Positions 54,824 through 64,000 are shown, counted from the first letter of the stretch. The stretch is 64,000 nucleotides of DNA from Bacillota bacterium (GCA_023443515.1 JAEZUC010000111.1:1-64000), one strand, 5' to 3'. The notes: generated by a model not told the origin, from the sequence alone. Numbers and translations: made by a program.

Positions 54824-54976
54824 TTAATTTTTTTCAATTGTTGAGATAATACAACTACCCATAGTTGCAATTGCAAGAATAATGCCAAGATATCCTTCAA
54901 GGTTTAATGCAGCTCCTATATAAATTCCTAATACGCCTGCCAATATAGTTAAAATAAATGCCGTAGATGCTTTCAT
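54824..54976 (-). CDS. Small hydrophobic protein (50 aa)
   Basis: 50-codon frame with GAGGTG 8 nt before the ATG. It has two hydrophobic stretches (TAFILTILAGVLGIYIG and LGIILAIATMGSCII) and so may span the membrane twice. Such proteins can be holin-like, toxin-like or regulators; nothing decides. Confidence 0.5.
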   Translation of the reverse strand: MKASTAFILTILAGVLGIYIGAALNLEGYLGIILAIATMGSCIISTIEKN

Positions 54977-54999
54977 GAACAATCACCTCTTACAATTAT

Positions 55000-55053
55000 T
55001 TATCCGGTATACAAGCGATCAATTTCGCTCATTATATCTTTAGATGTTCTCAT
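55000..55053 (-). CDS. Possible 17-aa peptide ORF upstream of the small membrane protein
   Basis: GGGAGGAAAATATT precedes an ATG opening 17 codons (MRTSKDIMSEIDRLYTG). It ends 24 bp before the 50-aa gene on the same strand. May be a leader peptide or a truncated gene start. Confidence 0.25.
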   Translation of the reverse strand: MRTSKDIMSEIDRLYTG

Positions 55054-55151
55054 AATATTTTCCTCCCAAAATAGTGACTTTATAGAAAATGAGAAGTTAC
55101 TTTTGAATATAGGATATTATTTTTATAAAAGGTTCTAGTCATCTTTTACAA

Positions 55152-55565
55152 CTATATAAGTTTTGAACCCTCTGGCAAAATAATATCCCCATTGTCAGCA
55201 CTTACATCAAAGAATCCAACATTATGTTGTCTTGCTAACTTTTTCACCAATTCATAAGCTTCATCTGCACATGACCAGGAAAATGCAACATAAATCACAT
55301 CCCTGCCAATACAATAATCAACTAAACGGCCTTCCAAATTTTCATTTCCTTCAAGCTGTTCATCTGTAGGAGCATCTATACCATTCATTGGTGGAAAGAC
55401 GTCTTTCATAGTATTATACCAGCTCTGTAGTGCTGGAGAAGCAATTGATGGGGTTCCATAATCATGATTTTCGTTCCACTCTGTCTCTACCTCAAACCAT
55501 TTCATAAATTCCATTCTTGTTCTTGGTGCCTTAGTCTTTTCAAATACCAATAAATCATAACTCAT
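55152..55565 (-). CDS. Conserved small protein, possibly immunity-like
   Basis: 137-aa cytoplasmic protein starting MSYDLLVFEKTKAPRT with WNENHDYGTP and DYCIGRDVIYVAFSW further on. I have seen this type as a hypothetical protein in firmicutes, at times near toxin loci, but know no function. AAAGGAG precedes the ATG. It is alone on the minus strand. Confidence 0.5.
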   Translation of the reverse strand: MSYDLLVFEKTKAPRTRMEFMKWFEVETEWNENHDYGTPSIASPALQSWYNTMKDVFPPMNGIDAPTDEQLEGNENLEGRLVDYCIGRDVIYVAFSWSCADEAYELVKKLARQHNVGFFDVSADNGDIILPEGSKLI

Positions 55566-55893
55566 TTATAAAATCTCCTTTCAATTAAAAAGATTGCTTT
55601 ATATACACTCAATTTGTATCTTATCATATTGTTAATTTTAACCTTAGATGAAGTTTGACACACTTACCCGTTATAAATATACTCACCTTTAACTTACATT
55701 CTGCTAATATTATCCAAATCCTTCAAATGTTTTAATTAATTATCAAATTTCTTCCCAAATACAATTAAAGCATAGCGAATATTGTCAACTGTATTCATTA
55801 TTGAATGGATAAGTTCCTGGGGGGATCGCCCATGACCTCACCCTCGGTTCATTTTTCTTAAAAATTAAACTTTCGATACATCTAATGTAGGTA
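55566..55893. other. Intergenic region
   Basis: No gene or clear site seen apart from the terminator listed next to it. Confidence 0.4.
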
Positions 55894-55929
55894 CAAAAAA
55901 CCCCGTAGCCCCTTGAATAGGGTACGGGG
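55894..55929 (-). terminator. Terminator of the M6 protease gene
   Basis: CCCCGTA and TACGGGG, with an inner CCCTTGAATAGGG, form a strong hairpin; on the minus strand TTTTTTG follows. Confidence 0.88.
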
Positions 55930-55968
55930 AGAACAATTTCAATATCACTCTCAAAGTCTGTGCAATTA

Positions 55969-58719
55969 TTATTCTACTGGAAGCTTTTCAATAATCCCTA
56001 AAAGAAATTTTTTCAAATTAGCAACGTCAATAGCGTCTACCGCGCCATCCTGGTTCAAATCTCCGGTTATTTTCCAGTCCTTGTTTTGCATTGCATTCTC
56101 ATATCCAAGCAGATATTTTTTCATTGCTGCGTAATCAGTTGCATCCACTTCCCCATCCCCAGTAACATCTCCATATACGTATATACTTTGTTTATTGTCA
56201 AATAGTGATTTAACTTCATCAGCATTTAGAGCCCTATTATAGATTCTGAAATCATCAACAAACCCATCCAGGTATGGATCATGCTCAAACTGAGATTTCC
56301 CTATATAGTTTTGGGTTGAGTTTCCTAAACTTGACGGTTTTAATGTCATGTTGTCGTTCCTTCCAACTTCTAAACCATCCACGTATAGAATACCTGTATT
56401 CTCAGATAGCGTAACAGTTATATGCTTCCAGAAATCTGTCACTAGTACAGGTGCATTTATTTGCTCCTCATTATTGTTGCCGTTTGTAGTAATTGCAAAT
56501 TTCAGTTTATTGTCGCCACTTTCAGGAGCTAAGAACATGTAGGAATTTGTTCCTGTTCCAAAGTCAAATATCCTCGCCCATTGACTTACAGTATTCAGCT
56601 TTACCCATGCAGAAATTGTAACATCATTTACATTTCTCAATATTCCGGCTGGCATGCTTACGTAGCCACTTGTCCCATCAAAAGAAACAGCATTTCCGTT
56701 CTGTCCTTCTGCCCAAACTGCTCCCCCATTTAATTGTGCATTATTACTTAAAATGGATGAGTCATTTACGATTGTTCCGCTTGTTTCATCAAATTTATAA
56801 TATGCTAATAATGGAAGTGTACCTACCGGATTTACTGTTATTGTAACAGTATCTGAGGCTGACAATGTTCCATCGCTTGCTGTAAGCATAAACACATAAG
56901 TACCTGCTACTGATACTGTGGCATTAGTATTTAGTGCTTTTTCATCCTCAAATGTAGCCGTACCTGGTCCACTTTGTAAGCTCCATGTAGTACTTAGATT
57001 AGATCCAATCGGTAGACCATCATCACTAGCCTTTCCACTGAGCCTTATACTAGAGGGCAATGTAAATATGCTATCAGCTCCTGAATCAACAACAGGTGCA
57101 GTATTAGTAGCTGCTGTTCCACAGTCCAATGTAAAGGTCATAGCAGTTCCTACATCGCCAATATTATTAATTTTTAGACCTGAGGATTCTCCATTCCACC
57201 ACTTTGAATTCGGGGTGGTGGAATCATCAAAAGCTGTCTTATATCCGGAATGGAATAAATCGTTAGAACTATACCTGTATATATTCCTTTCTAATTCGTA
57301 AAGACCGTCTGCCTGTTCTACGGATACTTGATAATGTCTTGAAGATGTCATTTGGTTATAGTCGTTTACCCCATTCTCGTCCACATGCCATATTAGCAGA
57401 CCTTCATCCGGCATATCCCTGTATCTTCCTGTCTTCTTGATGTTCTCTATAAGAAAATATTCATTTGGTTTACTTCCATTCCATCGGTATACTGTTTGTG
57501 TTGCCTTAGGTTCTGCATATGTAGTGATAGTGGAGCCTTTAGGATAATTATTCATGCTTACAGTACTATTCCATCCACTAATAATGTTCCTGCAGTATGG
57601 GTCAGGAGGTGCAGGATTTTTAGGATTCAAGGAACCGCTCATCAGTGAATAGTCTCCACACCCACAGGAATCACCATCATAATCATATAAATCAGGATAG
57701 TCGCAAACTAAATGTCCATTTTCATGGCAAATCGTATAAATTGACAGTTCATTTCCTATCTCTGACATCTCATACATTTGAACCTTTACTCCATCAGCAT
57801 TGAATGTATACGGAAGCCAGCCCTGATGCGGCCATATTCCTCTTCCCCAATTCTGAGCAATATCACCTGCATATAGAAAATTTACAGCAAGAACATATTT
57901 TTGTGAATTGGTTGTTAATGTAGAAAAGTTAAAGCCTATAGAATCCAGCCAATATAAAGCTTCATTTGCAAGTTCAAGAGCTCCGCTGTAGTCTTCACTG
58001 GAATCGTAATAGGATTTCGGATGCTTGGCCGTATAGAAGCCAGTTATAGAATTTGTATAAGTCATTTTCCCACCAGAAACATCATAATAGAAGTCTCTAA
58101 TAGAACCATTGTTTCCATATCCCGTATACCCAACCTTATTGAACATGTCATCAATCGCTGCCTTGGAAATACTGCTGGCTACATCAGGAAAATTAATCAA
58201 TATTGTAAGTCCGACAACATTCCCCTGTGGAGGAGCCGACAGAGAAGATGCTGACAAACTTGGACTGCTTCTTTGTATTCTAGGGTCCTGCGATTCTTGC
58301 TGTGGCAAAAGCATATTCCTTCCTTTATTTCTTTTTTGGGCAATTGCTTCACTTTTTATTTCCAAATGTTTTTGACGTTTTCCTTCAATTGTACTTTGAA
58401 TAGCTGTACTTTGTACGAGCGTATTGTCTACTCCTTTATAGATTTCCCCTGATGAAACAAGTTCGGTTTGATTGCTATTTAAAGAAGCGTAACAAATCCA
58501 TCCTGTTTCAGGGTCACGGCATAGGGTATAGCCATCTGGACTTTCAACATGTTGGTAGTATTCATCACCTGTTACCTTTGCAGTAACTACAGAATTATCA
58601 GGTTGTTTAAATTCGATAGTCCTATTAATGTATGGTGCAGCATATACCCCTGTACCTAAAAATAAAATTATACACGTAAAAACAGTGGCCACTAAAGCCT
58701 TTTTAACTATTTCTCTCAA
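55969..58719 (-). CDS. Cellulosomal M6-family metalloprotease with PKD, LamG and dockerin
   Basis: 916-aa secreted protease. TTG start with GAGGGGGG upstream. Signal peptide (to about 27), a propeptide, an M6 catalytic domain (about 165-530) with the zinc site HENGH (332-336), a PKD-like beta domain (about 540-640), a LamG/concanavalin-like domain (about 645-845), then a type I dockerin with DVTGDGEVDATDY and DLNQDGAVDAIDV. It is predicted to sit on the cellulosome and cut proteins in plant or microbial debris, or trim cellulosome parts. A terminator follows. Confidence 0.9.
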   Translation of the reverse strand: MREIVKKALVATVFTCIILFLGTGVYAAPYINRTIEFKQPDNSVVTAKVTGDEYYQHVESPDGYTLCRDPETGWICYASLNSNQTELVSSGEIYKGVDNTLVQSTAIQSTIEGKRQKHLEIKSEAIAQKRNKGRNMLLPQQESQDPRIQRSSPSLSASSLSAPPQGNVVGLTILINFPDVASSISKAAIDDMFNKVGYTGYGNNGSIRDFYYDVSGGKMTYTNSITGFYTAKHPKSYYDSSEDYSGALELANEALYWLDSIGFNFSTLTTNSQKYVLAVNFLYAGDIAQNWGRGIWPHQGWLPYTFNADGVKVQMYEMSEIGNELSIYTICHENGHLVCDYPDLYDYDGDSCGCGDYSLMSGSLNPKNPAPPDPYCRNIISGWNSTVSMNNYPKGSTITTYAEPKATQTVYRWNGSKPNEYFLIENIKKTGRYRDMPDEGLLIWHVDENGVNDYNQMTSSRHYQVSVEQADGLYELERNIYRYSSNDLFHSGYKTAFDDSTTPNSKWWNGESSGLKINNIGDVGTAMTFTLDCGTAATNTAPVVDSGADSIFTLPSSIRLSGKASDDGLPIGSNLSTTWSLQSGPGTATFEDEKALNTNATVSVAGTYVFMLTASDGTLSASDTVTITVNPVGTLPLLAYYKFDETSGTIVNDSSILSNNAQLNGGAVWAEGQNGNAVSFDGTSGYVSMPAGILRNVNDVTISAWVKLNTVSQWARIFDFGTGTNSYMFLAPESGDNKLKFAITTNGNNNEEQINAPVLVTDFWKHITVTLSENTGILYVDGLEVGRNDNMTLKPSSLGNSTQNYIGKSQFEHDPYLDGFVDDFRIYNRALNADEVKSLFDNKQSIYVYGDVTGDGEVDATDYAAMKKYLLGYENAMQNKDWKITGDLNQDGAVDAIDVANLKKFLLGIIEKLPVE

Positions 58720-59218
58720 TATAAACCCCCCTCGGATTATTATTTTTGTAAGGTTTGTTGATATACTTCCAGTTATAAAAAATATATAACCGTACTTTAT
58801 GTAAACACCTAACCCCTTATAGTTTAGTCTAATGCTTTGTCATAAGAGAATCAGTGACTAATATCAAGTCTATAAATTACAGGGCAACTGTATCTGCTTA
58901 TACTGTAATGTTAGACTATTGAACTAACCGTTTTGCTTTATAAAAAATATTGGGTATTATTTTAAGATGTGCTTTGGTAGATATATCGAGTATGTAATTC
59001 ATCACAAAATTCATATAAATATTCAATAAAGTCCTCTTACAGACCTTCCATATAAATAATAATCCCACCATATTACAGCTTGCTGTTTAATTATGCTGTG
59101 ATGTTGTTACGATGTAGCCATATTTATTACGTACTCAATGGGGCTGTTTTCCAAGTCTTCAACTTATGAATATGCCGTAAGAGATTGTTACTTGATTTAT
59201 AAACATTGTGCAACAATC
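58720..59218. other. Intergenic region of about 500 bp
   Basis: No convincing ORF, hairpin or repeat. A faint minus-strand LRHIHKLKTWKTAPLST near 59140-59200 could be a transposase scrap, not supported further. Confidence 0.35.
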
Positions 59219-59833
59219 TTAAACCAATTTGAAATATGAAGAAATGGCTTCTACACTTTTTATTATTTCACAATCATTTCCTATTTCAATTACATTTAAC
59301 CCAAGCCTTTTTGCATCATTAATAATATATCTACCCATTTCTAAATCACAATTTATATAATTTTCCAATGCTTGTTCTGGGTTTAAACATTCTCTTATTC
59401 TTTTAAACATTTCCTTTCTTTTCATTTGATGCCTTTTATAAAATAATTCATCGGATACTAGCCATACAGCATAGTCAACATCAGAAATTTCATTGTTTAT
59501 AAGTTCAGGAAGCAAGCCTACACCTTCTACAAGAGTAGGTTTACCATCAGAGAAATTATACAAATCTTCTAAAATCATTTTAAATTCTTCTTTGAATAAA
59601 CCAATTGTCCATTTCAAATATTCCTCAACTTTCATACTAAGAATATCATTCCAACTAGTTTTAATTACTCTGTTTAGATTTGGATGCTCTTGAGCATTTG
59701 ATTTTTCAATATGTTTTGCCAAATATTCATCACAGTGATATACATTGAATCCGTATTTCTCTGAAAGGATATTTGAAATTGTTGTTTTTCCAGCACAGGT
59801 TGAACCCCCAAGCCAATAAATTACGGATTTCAT
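59219..59833 (-). CDS. P-loop kinase-like protein (AAA_33/ZETA type)
   Basis: 204-aa protein with Walker A GSTCAGKTT near the N terminus followed by a HCDEY acidic site and VEGVGLLPEL. It resembles small-molecule kinases of the AAA_33/2-phosphoglycerate kinase type. Substrate unknown. ATG preceded by GGAGAAAT. Confidence 0.65.
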   Translation of the reverse strand: MKSVIYWLGGSTCAGKTTISNILSEKYGFNVYHCDEYLAKHIEKSNAQEHPNLNRVIKTSWNDILSMKVEEYLKWTIGLFKEEFKMILEDLYNFSDGKPTLVEGVGLLPELINNEISDVDYAVWLVSDELFYKRHQMKRKEMFKRIRECLNPEQALENYINCDLEMGRYIINDAKRLGLNVIEIGNDCEIIKSVEAISSYFKLV

Positions 59834-59875
59834 ATTTCTCCATTCTTCAATAAAAATGTGGTTATTCGTATGTTA

Positions 59876-60895
59876 CTAATCCAAATATATTTGTACTGCA
59901 TCTATTTCCTGCCCCAGAGTACCGGCATAGCCATTATCAGAATCACTTGTATTGTATCCGGTTACATAAGGCAGCCATTCACCAGTAGTTCTTAAATGTA
60001 CTCTGTAATGTATGGTTCTTCCGGTATCTGTTTTCATTGATAACCCATCAATAGGTTTACCCTTTATACCAGCATAGTCATTTCTGTTCGTTACTTCAGA
60101 GAGCCAGCTTCCGCCTTTATAATGGACTTTGTAGGTGATATTCCCGCTGGATAAACTAGCATACAGGCAGTCAACATCATGTCCAAAGATACCAGCATAA
60201 TTCTGTGCATCTACCACATTAGGTAAAAATTGTTTCGTAACATCATCATAGGTTTGATACGTTACACTTATCTTCTCTGGATTAGCAGGAGTTGATGAAG
60301 TTGCTTTATAGTAAGTGGCCTTTATGATCGTTCCATCCCACTGAGATAATACGCTTTTACTGTAACCGGGATCCATAATATTTACATCTGTAGCTGTACA
60401 ATTCTTTACAGCCACTGAATGCTGATTATTATTTACCCTAACTTCTACGAAGTATCCACTATTTAATAAAGAATTAATAGAAGAACGGATGGATGAAAAA
60501 GAGGAATATGTATAGTCAACAGTACCAACCTTATAAAAGTTAGGCGAATTAGTCTTACTTACGGCACTGTCACTTAAATTACCATCATTGGCAATAATAT
60601 CTGAGTAGCTTATATAGCCTGCATTGGTATAACGATCCCTGAGAATACCGGGATTAAAGTTATTTTCATTTTCCACACCTGAATGAACCATGAGTATAGC
60701 TAACGTTGTTATTTTGCATCCCCAGCTTGCCATGGTTCCATTTTTACCAACTGTTTTGCTTCCCCATCTTGAATCATATTGTTTCCAAGTAGTGTAATCC
60801 GATGCTGCCGTAACTTCCTTTGTGACCATACTATAAGCGCATAAAACCATTGTGAATACTAAACACAAACTTAAAAATCGATTACTCCTTTTCAT
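59876..60895 (-). CDS. Secreted C39-like protein with ChW repeats
   Basis: 339-aa exported protein. Signal peptide (to about 31), a C39-like peptidase domain (about 33-195) with WGCKITTLAIL and NNQHSVAV as the Cys and His regions, then clostridial hydrophobic ChW repeats (about 210-339), each with an YAGIxGxxIDxL core and HYK/HLR segments. ChW repeats are often in surface or secreted proteins of Clostridium. Likely cell-wall or substrate binding; a protease activity is inferred from the Cys/His pattern only. Confidence 0.78.
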   Translation of the reverse strand: MKRSNRFLSLCLVFTMVLCAYSMVTKEVTAASDYTTWKQYDSRWGSKTVGKNGTMASWGCKITTLAILMVHSGVENENNFNPGILRDRYTNAGYISYSDIIANDGNLSDSAVSKTNSPNFYKVGTVDYTYSSFSSIRSSINSLLNSGYFVEVRVNNNQHSVAVKNCTATDVNIMDPGYSKSVLSQWDGTIIKATYYKATSSTPANPEKISVTYQTYDDVTKQFLPNVVDAQNYAGIFGHDVDCLYASLSSGNITYKVHYKGGSWLSEVTNRNDYAGIKGKPIDGLSMKTDTGRTIHYRVHLRTTGEWLPYVTGYNTSDSDNGYAGTLGQEIDAVQIYLD

Positions 60896-61307
60896 ATTGT
60901 ATCACCTTCCGTTAATAATTTTTTGGTGAGTTAATAAGCTGATTTGGATTCAAATAAAGAGAATACTTTTTAAATTGATAATTGAAAGTAATTCATAGAT
61001 ATGGGTACTAAACTTAAAATCCAACATATAGTTTATTAATTCAACAAGTCAAGTATATAACCAATAGGTAATATATGTCAAATCTTCTATTAGTTTTCAA
61101 TAGTCGGTGTCATACCATAACCCATCATTCTTAATTTTGTAAATCAGCTATATAAGGGTTTTTTAAGTGTTAGATTTTATCAAGTGTCCAATCTTTTTTA
61201 AAGGTTCTATACTAAACGTTGGGGTAAGAATAAAAAATGAGGCATAATGCTTCATATTCTTGTAAACTGAAGTTACCACACCACAATAACAAGAAGGAGA
61301 AAGTATT
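60896..61307. other. Intergenic region ending in an ISL3-type end
   Basis: Nothing recognised in 60896-61195. GGTTCTATACTAAACGTTGG near 61203 resembles the terminal repeat of ISL3-family elements. Confidence 0.4.
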
Positions 61308-61547
61308 ATGTCTCATACAGATTATATCGCAAAGCTTTTTGATATGGGAAGTATTAATATTTTAGATTTGAATTTGGATGATGAAACTATTGTTGTAGCC
61401 TTTAAATTACAACGTCGACCGCACGTTTGTCCTGACTGTGGGGGGATTACCGAAAAAGTCCACGACTACAGAAACCAGCGGGTTAAAGACATTCCTGCCT
61501 TCGGAATGCTTTTGATGCTTACACCCTTAATTCAGACATATTGTTGA
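61308..61547 (+). pseudogene. ISL3-family transposase, N-terminal stub
   Basis: The first ~68 residues match the ISL3 zinc-finger region (VCPDCGG, HDYRNQRVKDIPAFG) and then the reading frame runs into unrelated DNA. Only the N-terminal ~15% of a transposase remains, so the element is dead. Confidence 0.8.
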
Positions 61548-61587
61548 TGTTTAGCGCAACAACGGTTTTCTATTGTTGTCCATAAAA

Positions 61588-61631
61588 AACTTTCATGATT
61601 GATATTAGTTTTAACATCAATCATGAAAGTT
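61588..61631 (-). terminator. Terminator after the second RiPP precursor
   Basis: AACTTTCATGATTGAT and its exact complement form a 16-bp stem with a 12-nt loop; on the minus strand TTTTTT follows. It lies downstream of the precursor gene. Confidence 0.85.
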
Positions 61632-61674
61632 AAGACGAAATTGAGTTGACTTTTGGGAGACATATAATACTTTT

Positions 61675-61860
61675 TTATAAAGAGTTACAACATGCTATCA
61701 ATCCAAATGCTGATGCAACATGAGATCCAGTATCAATATCCAACGTTTCTTTTGCCTCAGGAACTTCCTTAGATAATTTAGCTATATATTTCGCTAATAC
61801 TTCTTCAATTTCCTGAGAAGCTTTGACAGTTAATATATCATTCATTTTTATATCAGACAC
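61675..61860 (-). CDS. RiPP precursor peptide (61 aa) of the second radical SAM locus
   Basis: 61-aa peptide with an acidic, helical leader (IEEVLAKYIAKLSKEVPEA) and a short core ending in SAFGLIACCNSL, with two adjacent Cys near the end. The GTG start has AAAGGAGG 8 nt upstream. It directly follows a radical SAM/SPASM gene with a fused RRE-like domain (20-bp gap). The combination of leader, Cys-bearing C terminus and enzyme points to a RiPP, possibly a sactipeptide; the family is not recognised. Confidence 0.7.
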   Translation of the reverse strand: MSDIKMNDILTVKASQEIEEVLAKYIAKLSKEVPEAKETLDIDTGSHVASAFGLIACCNSL

Positions 61861-61880
61861 TCTTATCACCTCCTTTCACA

Positions 61881-63269
61881 TTAACTTATCTCATTCCTGT
61901 AGCAACCCGATGGAACTCCAAAAAAATCTCCTGTATTATAATAAGACCTTAGTCGACATATTTTTAGAGTGCAAGATCCTAACAAACTGCAATCCCGACA
62001 TTTATGCAGTTGTTGCAATTCAATTCCCCCTCTAAAGAGAAGCCAGTTATCCTGCTGCCAAATCTCTTGAACAGATTGAGTTTTTGTAGATCCTATGGCA
62101 TATTTATTATCATGAAACCCGTAAACACATGGAAAAATAATACCATCTGACCTTATAGCCATTCTTGTAGTTCCAGCATTACAAAAAACTTTAGAATTTC
62201 TTTCTAATTTGATATCTTTATATTCAGGTTTTGATGGGTCAAGATAATTTATATTTATTTCATTCCTATATGCTTTTTGAAGGGACTGAATCGTAAAAAG
62301 AATATTTTTAGTATCTTGGGAGTTTAATAGCAGATTCCTCTGGTGTTTTGCTCTTCCTACTGGATCAAGGAATAAAAAACTAATAGACACTGCCCCCAGC
62401 TCAATCGCCTTCTCAACAATTTCTTTCATCTGATGCATATTCCTTTTATGCAGCGTTGTGGATAAATGGAATAGAGCTTTTGCCTCAGATAGCATTTTAA
62501 TCCCCTTAATTACGTTATTGAAACTTTCACTTCCCCTAAGTAAGTCATGGATTTCTTTATCAGCTCCATCTAATGAAACGGTGGTCGAGAAATTAGGACT
62601 AGAGAGGTATACTGCAATATCATTATTCATTAATGTACCATTGGTTAATAGCTCTATCCTCATTCTCTTGGAAGTCAAGTGCCGTAATAAGTCTTTCGCA
62701 CCAGGGTACAGAAGGGGTTCTCCACCAGATATTACTATATGATAAGTATTTAGAAATTCCAGTTCATCAAATATTTTCAGCCATAAGTCTGTATCAATTT
62801 CTCCCTGCAAGATCTGCCCGGCATTATATGCACAGTGAAGGCATGGCAGATTACAACGCCTGGTCAGATGAATCTCAGCCTCTAAAGGTGTCTGGGTAAC
62901 CGGAACATTATGCTTTATTGGAATACCACTGTAACGAGAACTATCTATACAAGGTTGATTCTTTGACTTTACTAATAAACCAGCTTTTATTAAGCCGTAA
63001 ATCAAGTTGGTTGTTTCTTCATTTTTGAGGCTAAGTCCCTTACTCCGTAAATAATCGCTTAAACACTCAATAGTCAGGCAATTACTCTCAAGAATTTTTA
63101 GTACTAAAAATGATATCTCGTTAATTTCATGTTTGGTTCCTCTATCTATACTATAAGCAGTATATGGGTAACTAAGATTTCTATCATACCTCACAACCCA
63201 ACGGTTGGATAACGCGTAGTACTCCCCCTGTGATGTCAAATATTTACTGATAGTATCCGGAGTTGCCAT
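61881..63269 (-). CDS. Radical SAM/SPASM RiPP maturase with RRE-like N terminus
   Basis: 462-aa enzyme. The first ~100 residues resemble a PqqD-type precursor-binding (RRE) domain. The radical SAM cluster motif is CNLPCLHC (139-146), followed by ISGGEPLL and LDGA, and a SPASM-type end has VFCNAG, IFPCVYG, CRDCSLLGSC and KIC for auxiliary clusters. It lies upstream of a small Cys-containing peptide gene on the same strand, its likely substrate. No transporter is next to it. Confidence 0.85.
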   Translation of the reverse strand: MATPDTISKYLTSQGEYYALSNRWVVRYDRNLSYPYTAYSIDRGTKHEINEISFLVLKILESNCLTIECLSDYLRSKGLSLKNEETTNLIYGLIKAGLLVKSKNQPCIDSSRYSGIPIKHNVPVTQTPLEAEIHLTRRCNLPCLHCAYNAGQILQGEIDTDLWLKIFDELEFLNTYHIVISGGEPLLYPGAKDLLRHLTSKRMRIELLTNGTLMNNDIAVYLSSPNFSTTVSLDGADKEIHDLLRGSESFNNVIKGIKMLSEAKALFHLSTTLHKRNMHQMKEIVEKAIELGAVSISFLFLDPVGRAKHQRNLLLNSQDTKNILFTIQSLQKAYRNEININYLDPSKPEYKDIKLERNSKVFCNAGTTRMAIRSDGIIFPCVYGFHDNKYAIGSTKTQSVQEIWQQDNWLLFRGGIELQQLHKCRDCSLLGSCTLKICRLRSYYNTGDFFGVPSGCYRNEIS

Positions 63270-63440
63270 GGCTATTGAAAATCCTTTCTTGTATGCTTCT
63301 CAATTATACAAATGTGTATTTCCTCTTAAAACATCATATATTATTCCATTTAACAGTTTATTTATTCAAACATATAATACGAAAAGCCGGCATCGGATAA
63401 ATCTGACCATTGGAATATACACAAATCTAATATTTTTCAA

Positions 63441-63659
63441 TTAATGCCTTTCATGCTCCACACAGAACCTACTTTCCATACCTTTTTTATTACATATATC
63501 TGCTAATTCATCTCGTTTGTCTTTTACTTTACCAATAATTATATTAATCTGATCATTGATATCAAGTGATTCTTCATAATCTGTACTAATCTCCCAACCA
63601 GAGCTCTCTTGAACCCTTCCACTTCTTAAGGGGTCTCCTTTTTGCCATTGAGGGCACAC
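63441..63659 (-). pseudogene. DUF4279-like gene fragment
   Basis: The frame reads QWQKGDPLRSGR and WEISTDYEESLDINDQI, which resembles the middle of DUF4279 proteins (sometimes immunity-like). The usual N terminus and C terminus are missing. The frame begins right next to a hairpin (63663-63697), as if truncated there. Confidence 0.45.
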
Positions 63660-64000
63660 AAAAGGGCTATGCTTTTCGTTAATCGGAAAACATAGCCAAA
63701 TATTTTTATTCGTAGTGAAGAGTCACGTTCTTTGCGAATAACGCTGGACACTACCTACGCATTTTATTGTACCTTATCAGTTCAGTTAAGTCCTTTTTAT
63801 TTTTCATGAGCCAATTAAAAATAAAAAAACGAGCCTATTTTAAATAACTCAAAATACGTTCGTTCTTTTAGATGTCTGTACTTTTTCCTATCTGCTTAAT
63901 ATAAATGTTTAATAGAGAAAAGTATTCCACGTAAAACATTTTTTCTTTCTTTTATAATAAATGCTACATCCGATTAACAACGACAGCCAGAAATATTACT
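63660..64000. other. Right end of the window: two hairpins, no gene seen
   Basis: GGCTATG/CATAGCC stem at 63663-63697 with a T-run on the minus strand, and AACGA/TCGTT stem at 63822-63864 followed on the minus strand by TTTTTTTA. Both may be terminators for genes beyond or decayed nearby. Confidence 0.45.

Noticed and set aside
1..64000. tRNA, rRNA, riboswitch or CRISPR array
   Set aside because: None was recognised by eye; no cloverleaf, ribosomal segment or repeat-spacer array found. Infernal/tRNAscan would settle it.

Overview
The window looks like part of the chromosome of a mesophilic, AT-rich, cellulolytic Clostridium of the Ruminiclostridium (C. cellulolyticum/papyrosolvens) type. Three secreted enzymes (a GH26 mannanase, a GH18 chitinase and an M6 metalloprotease) end in type I dockerin repeats, so the host builds a cellulosome. 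Strong GGAGG ribosome sites, clostridial ChW repeats and a clostridial Cys-rich peptide (CcpM) system agree with this. The species is inferred, not proven.

Layout. 1-3.7 kb: 3' end of a tyrosine recombinase, a MarR regulator with two membrane proteins, and an unknown gene. 3.65-9.3 kb: a CcpM-type RiPP locus on the minus strand with an ABC exporter, two tandemly duplicated precursor genes (57 and 50 aa), the radical SAM maturase, a TIGR04066-like protein, an acyl-carrier-like protein, and a decayed S8 protease. 9.7-14.8 kb: two exported copper-amine-oxidase-N/TPR proteins flank a small HTH-like protein; all three share an 18-residue Gly/Asn/Ile motif. 15.4-34 kb: a minus-strand NRPS cluster with three NRPS proteins (hand-read codes Thr, Val, Ser), two ATP-grasp ligases, a type II thioesterase, an SDR, a nitrilase-type hydrolase and two MFS transporters.

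34.2-38.65 kb: a two-component system (response regulator with an apparent CTG start), a Met/His/Cys-tailed secreted DUF2680-like protein, CcdA and a TlpA-like thioredoxin, suggesting an envelope redox or metal module. 38.7-38.93 kb: a foldback, MITE-like element. 39-43 kb: a DinB-like protein and the convergent GH26 and GH18 genes. 43.2-48.4 kb: two methyltransferases with a membrane-anchored partner, then an orphan PocR/GAF/PAS histidine kinase. 48.6-52.8 kb: an exported nuclease lipoprotein and a two-gene DUF262 (GmrSD-like) system, one gene frameshifted. 53-61 kb: a papain-like protease, small membrane proteins, gene remnants, the dockerin M6 protease, a P-loop kinase-like protein and a C39/ChW surface protein. 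61.3-63.7 kb: an ISL3 transposase stub, a second radical SAM/precursor RiPP pair, and a truncated DUF4279-like gene.

The two RiPP loci, the NRPS cluster and the DUF262 pair make this an accessory region rich in natural-product and conflict genes. No tRNA, rRNA or CRISPR array was seen.
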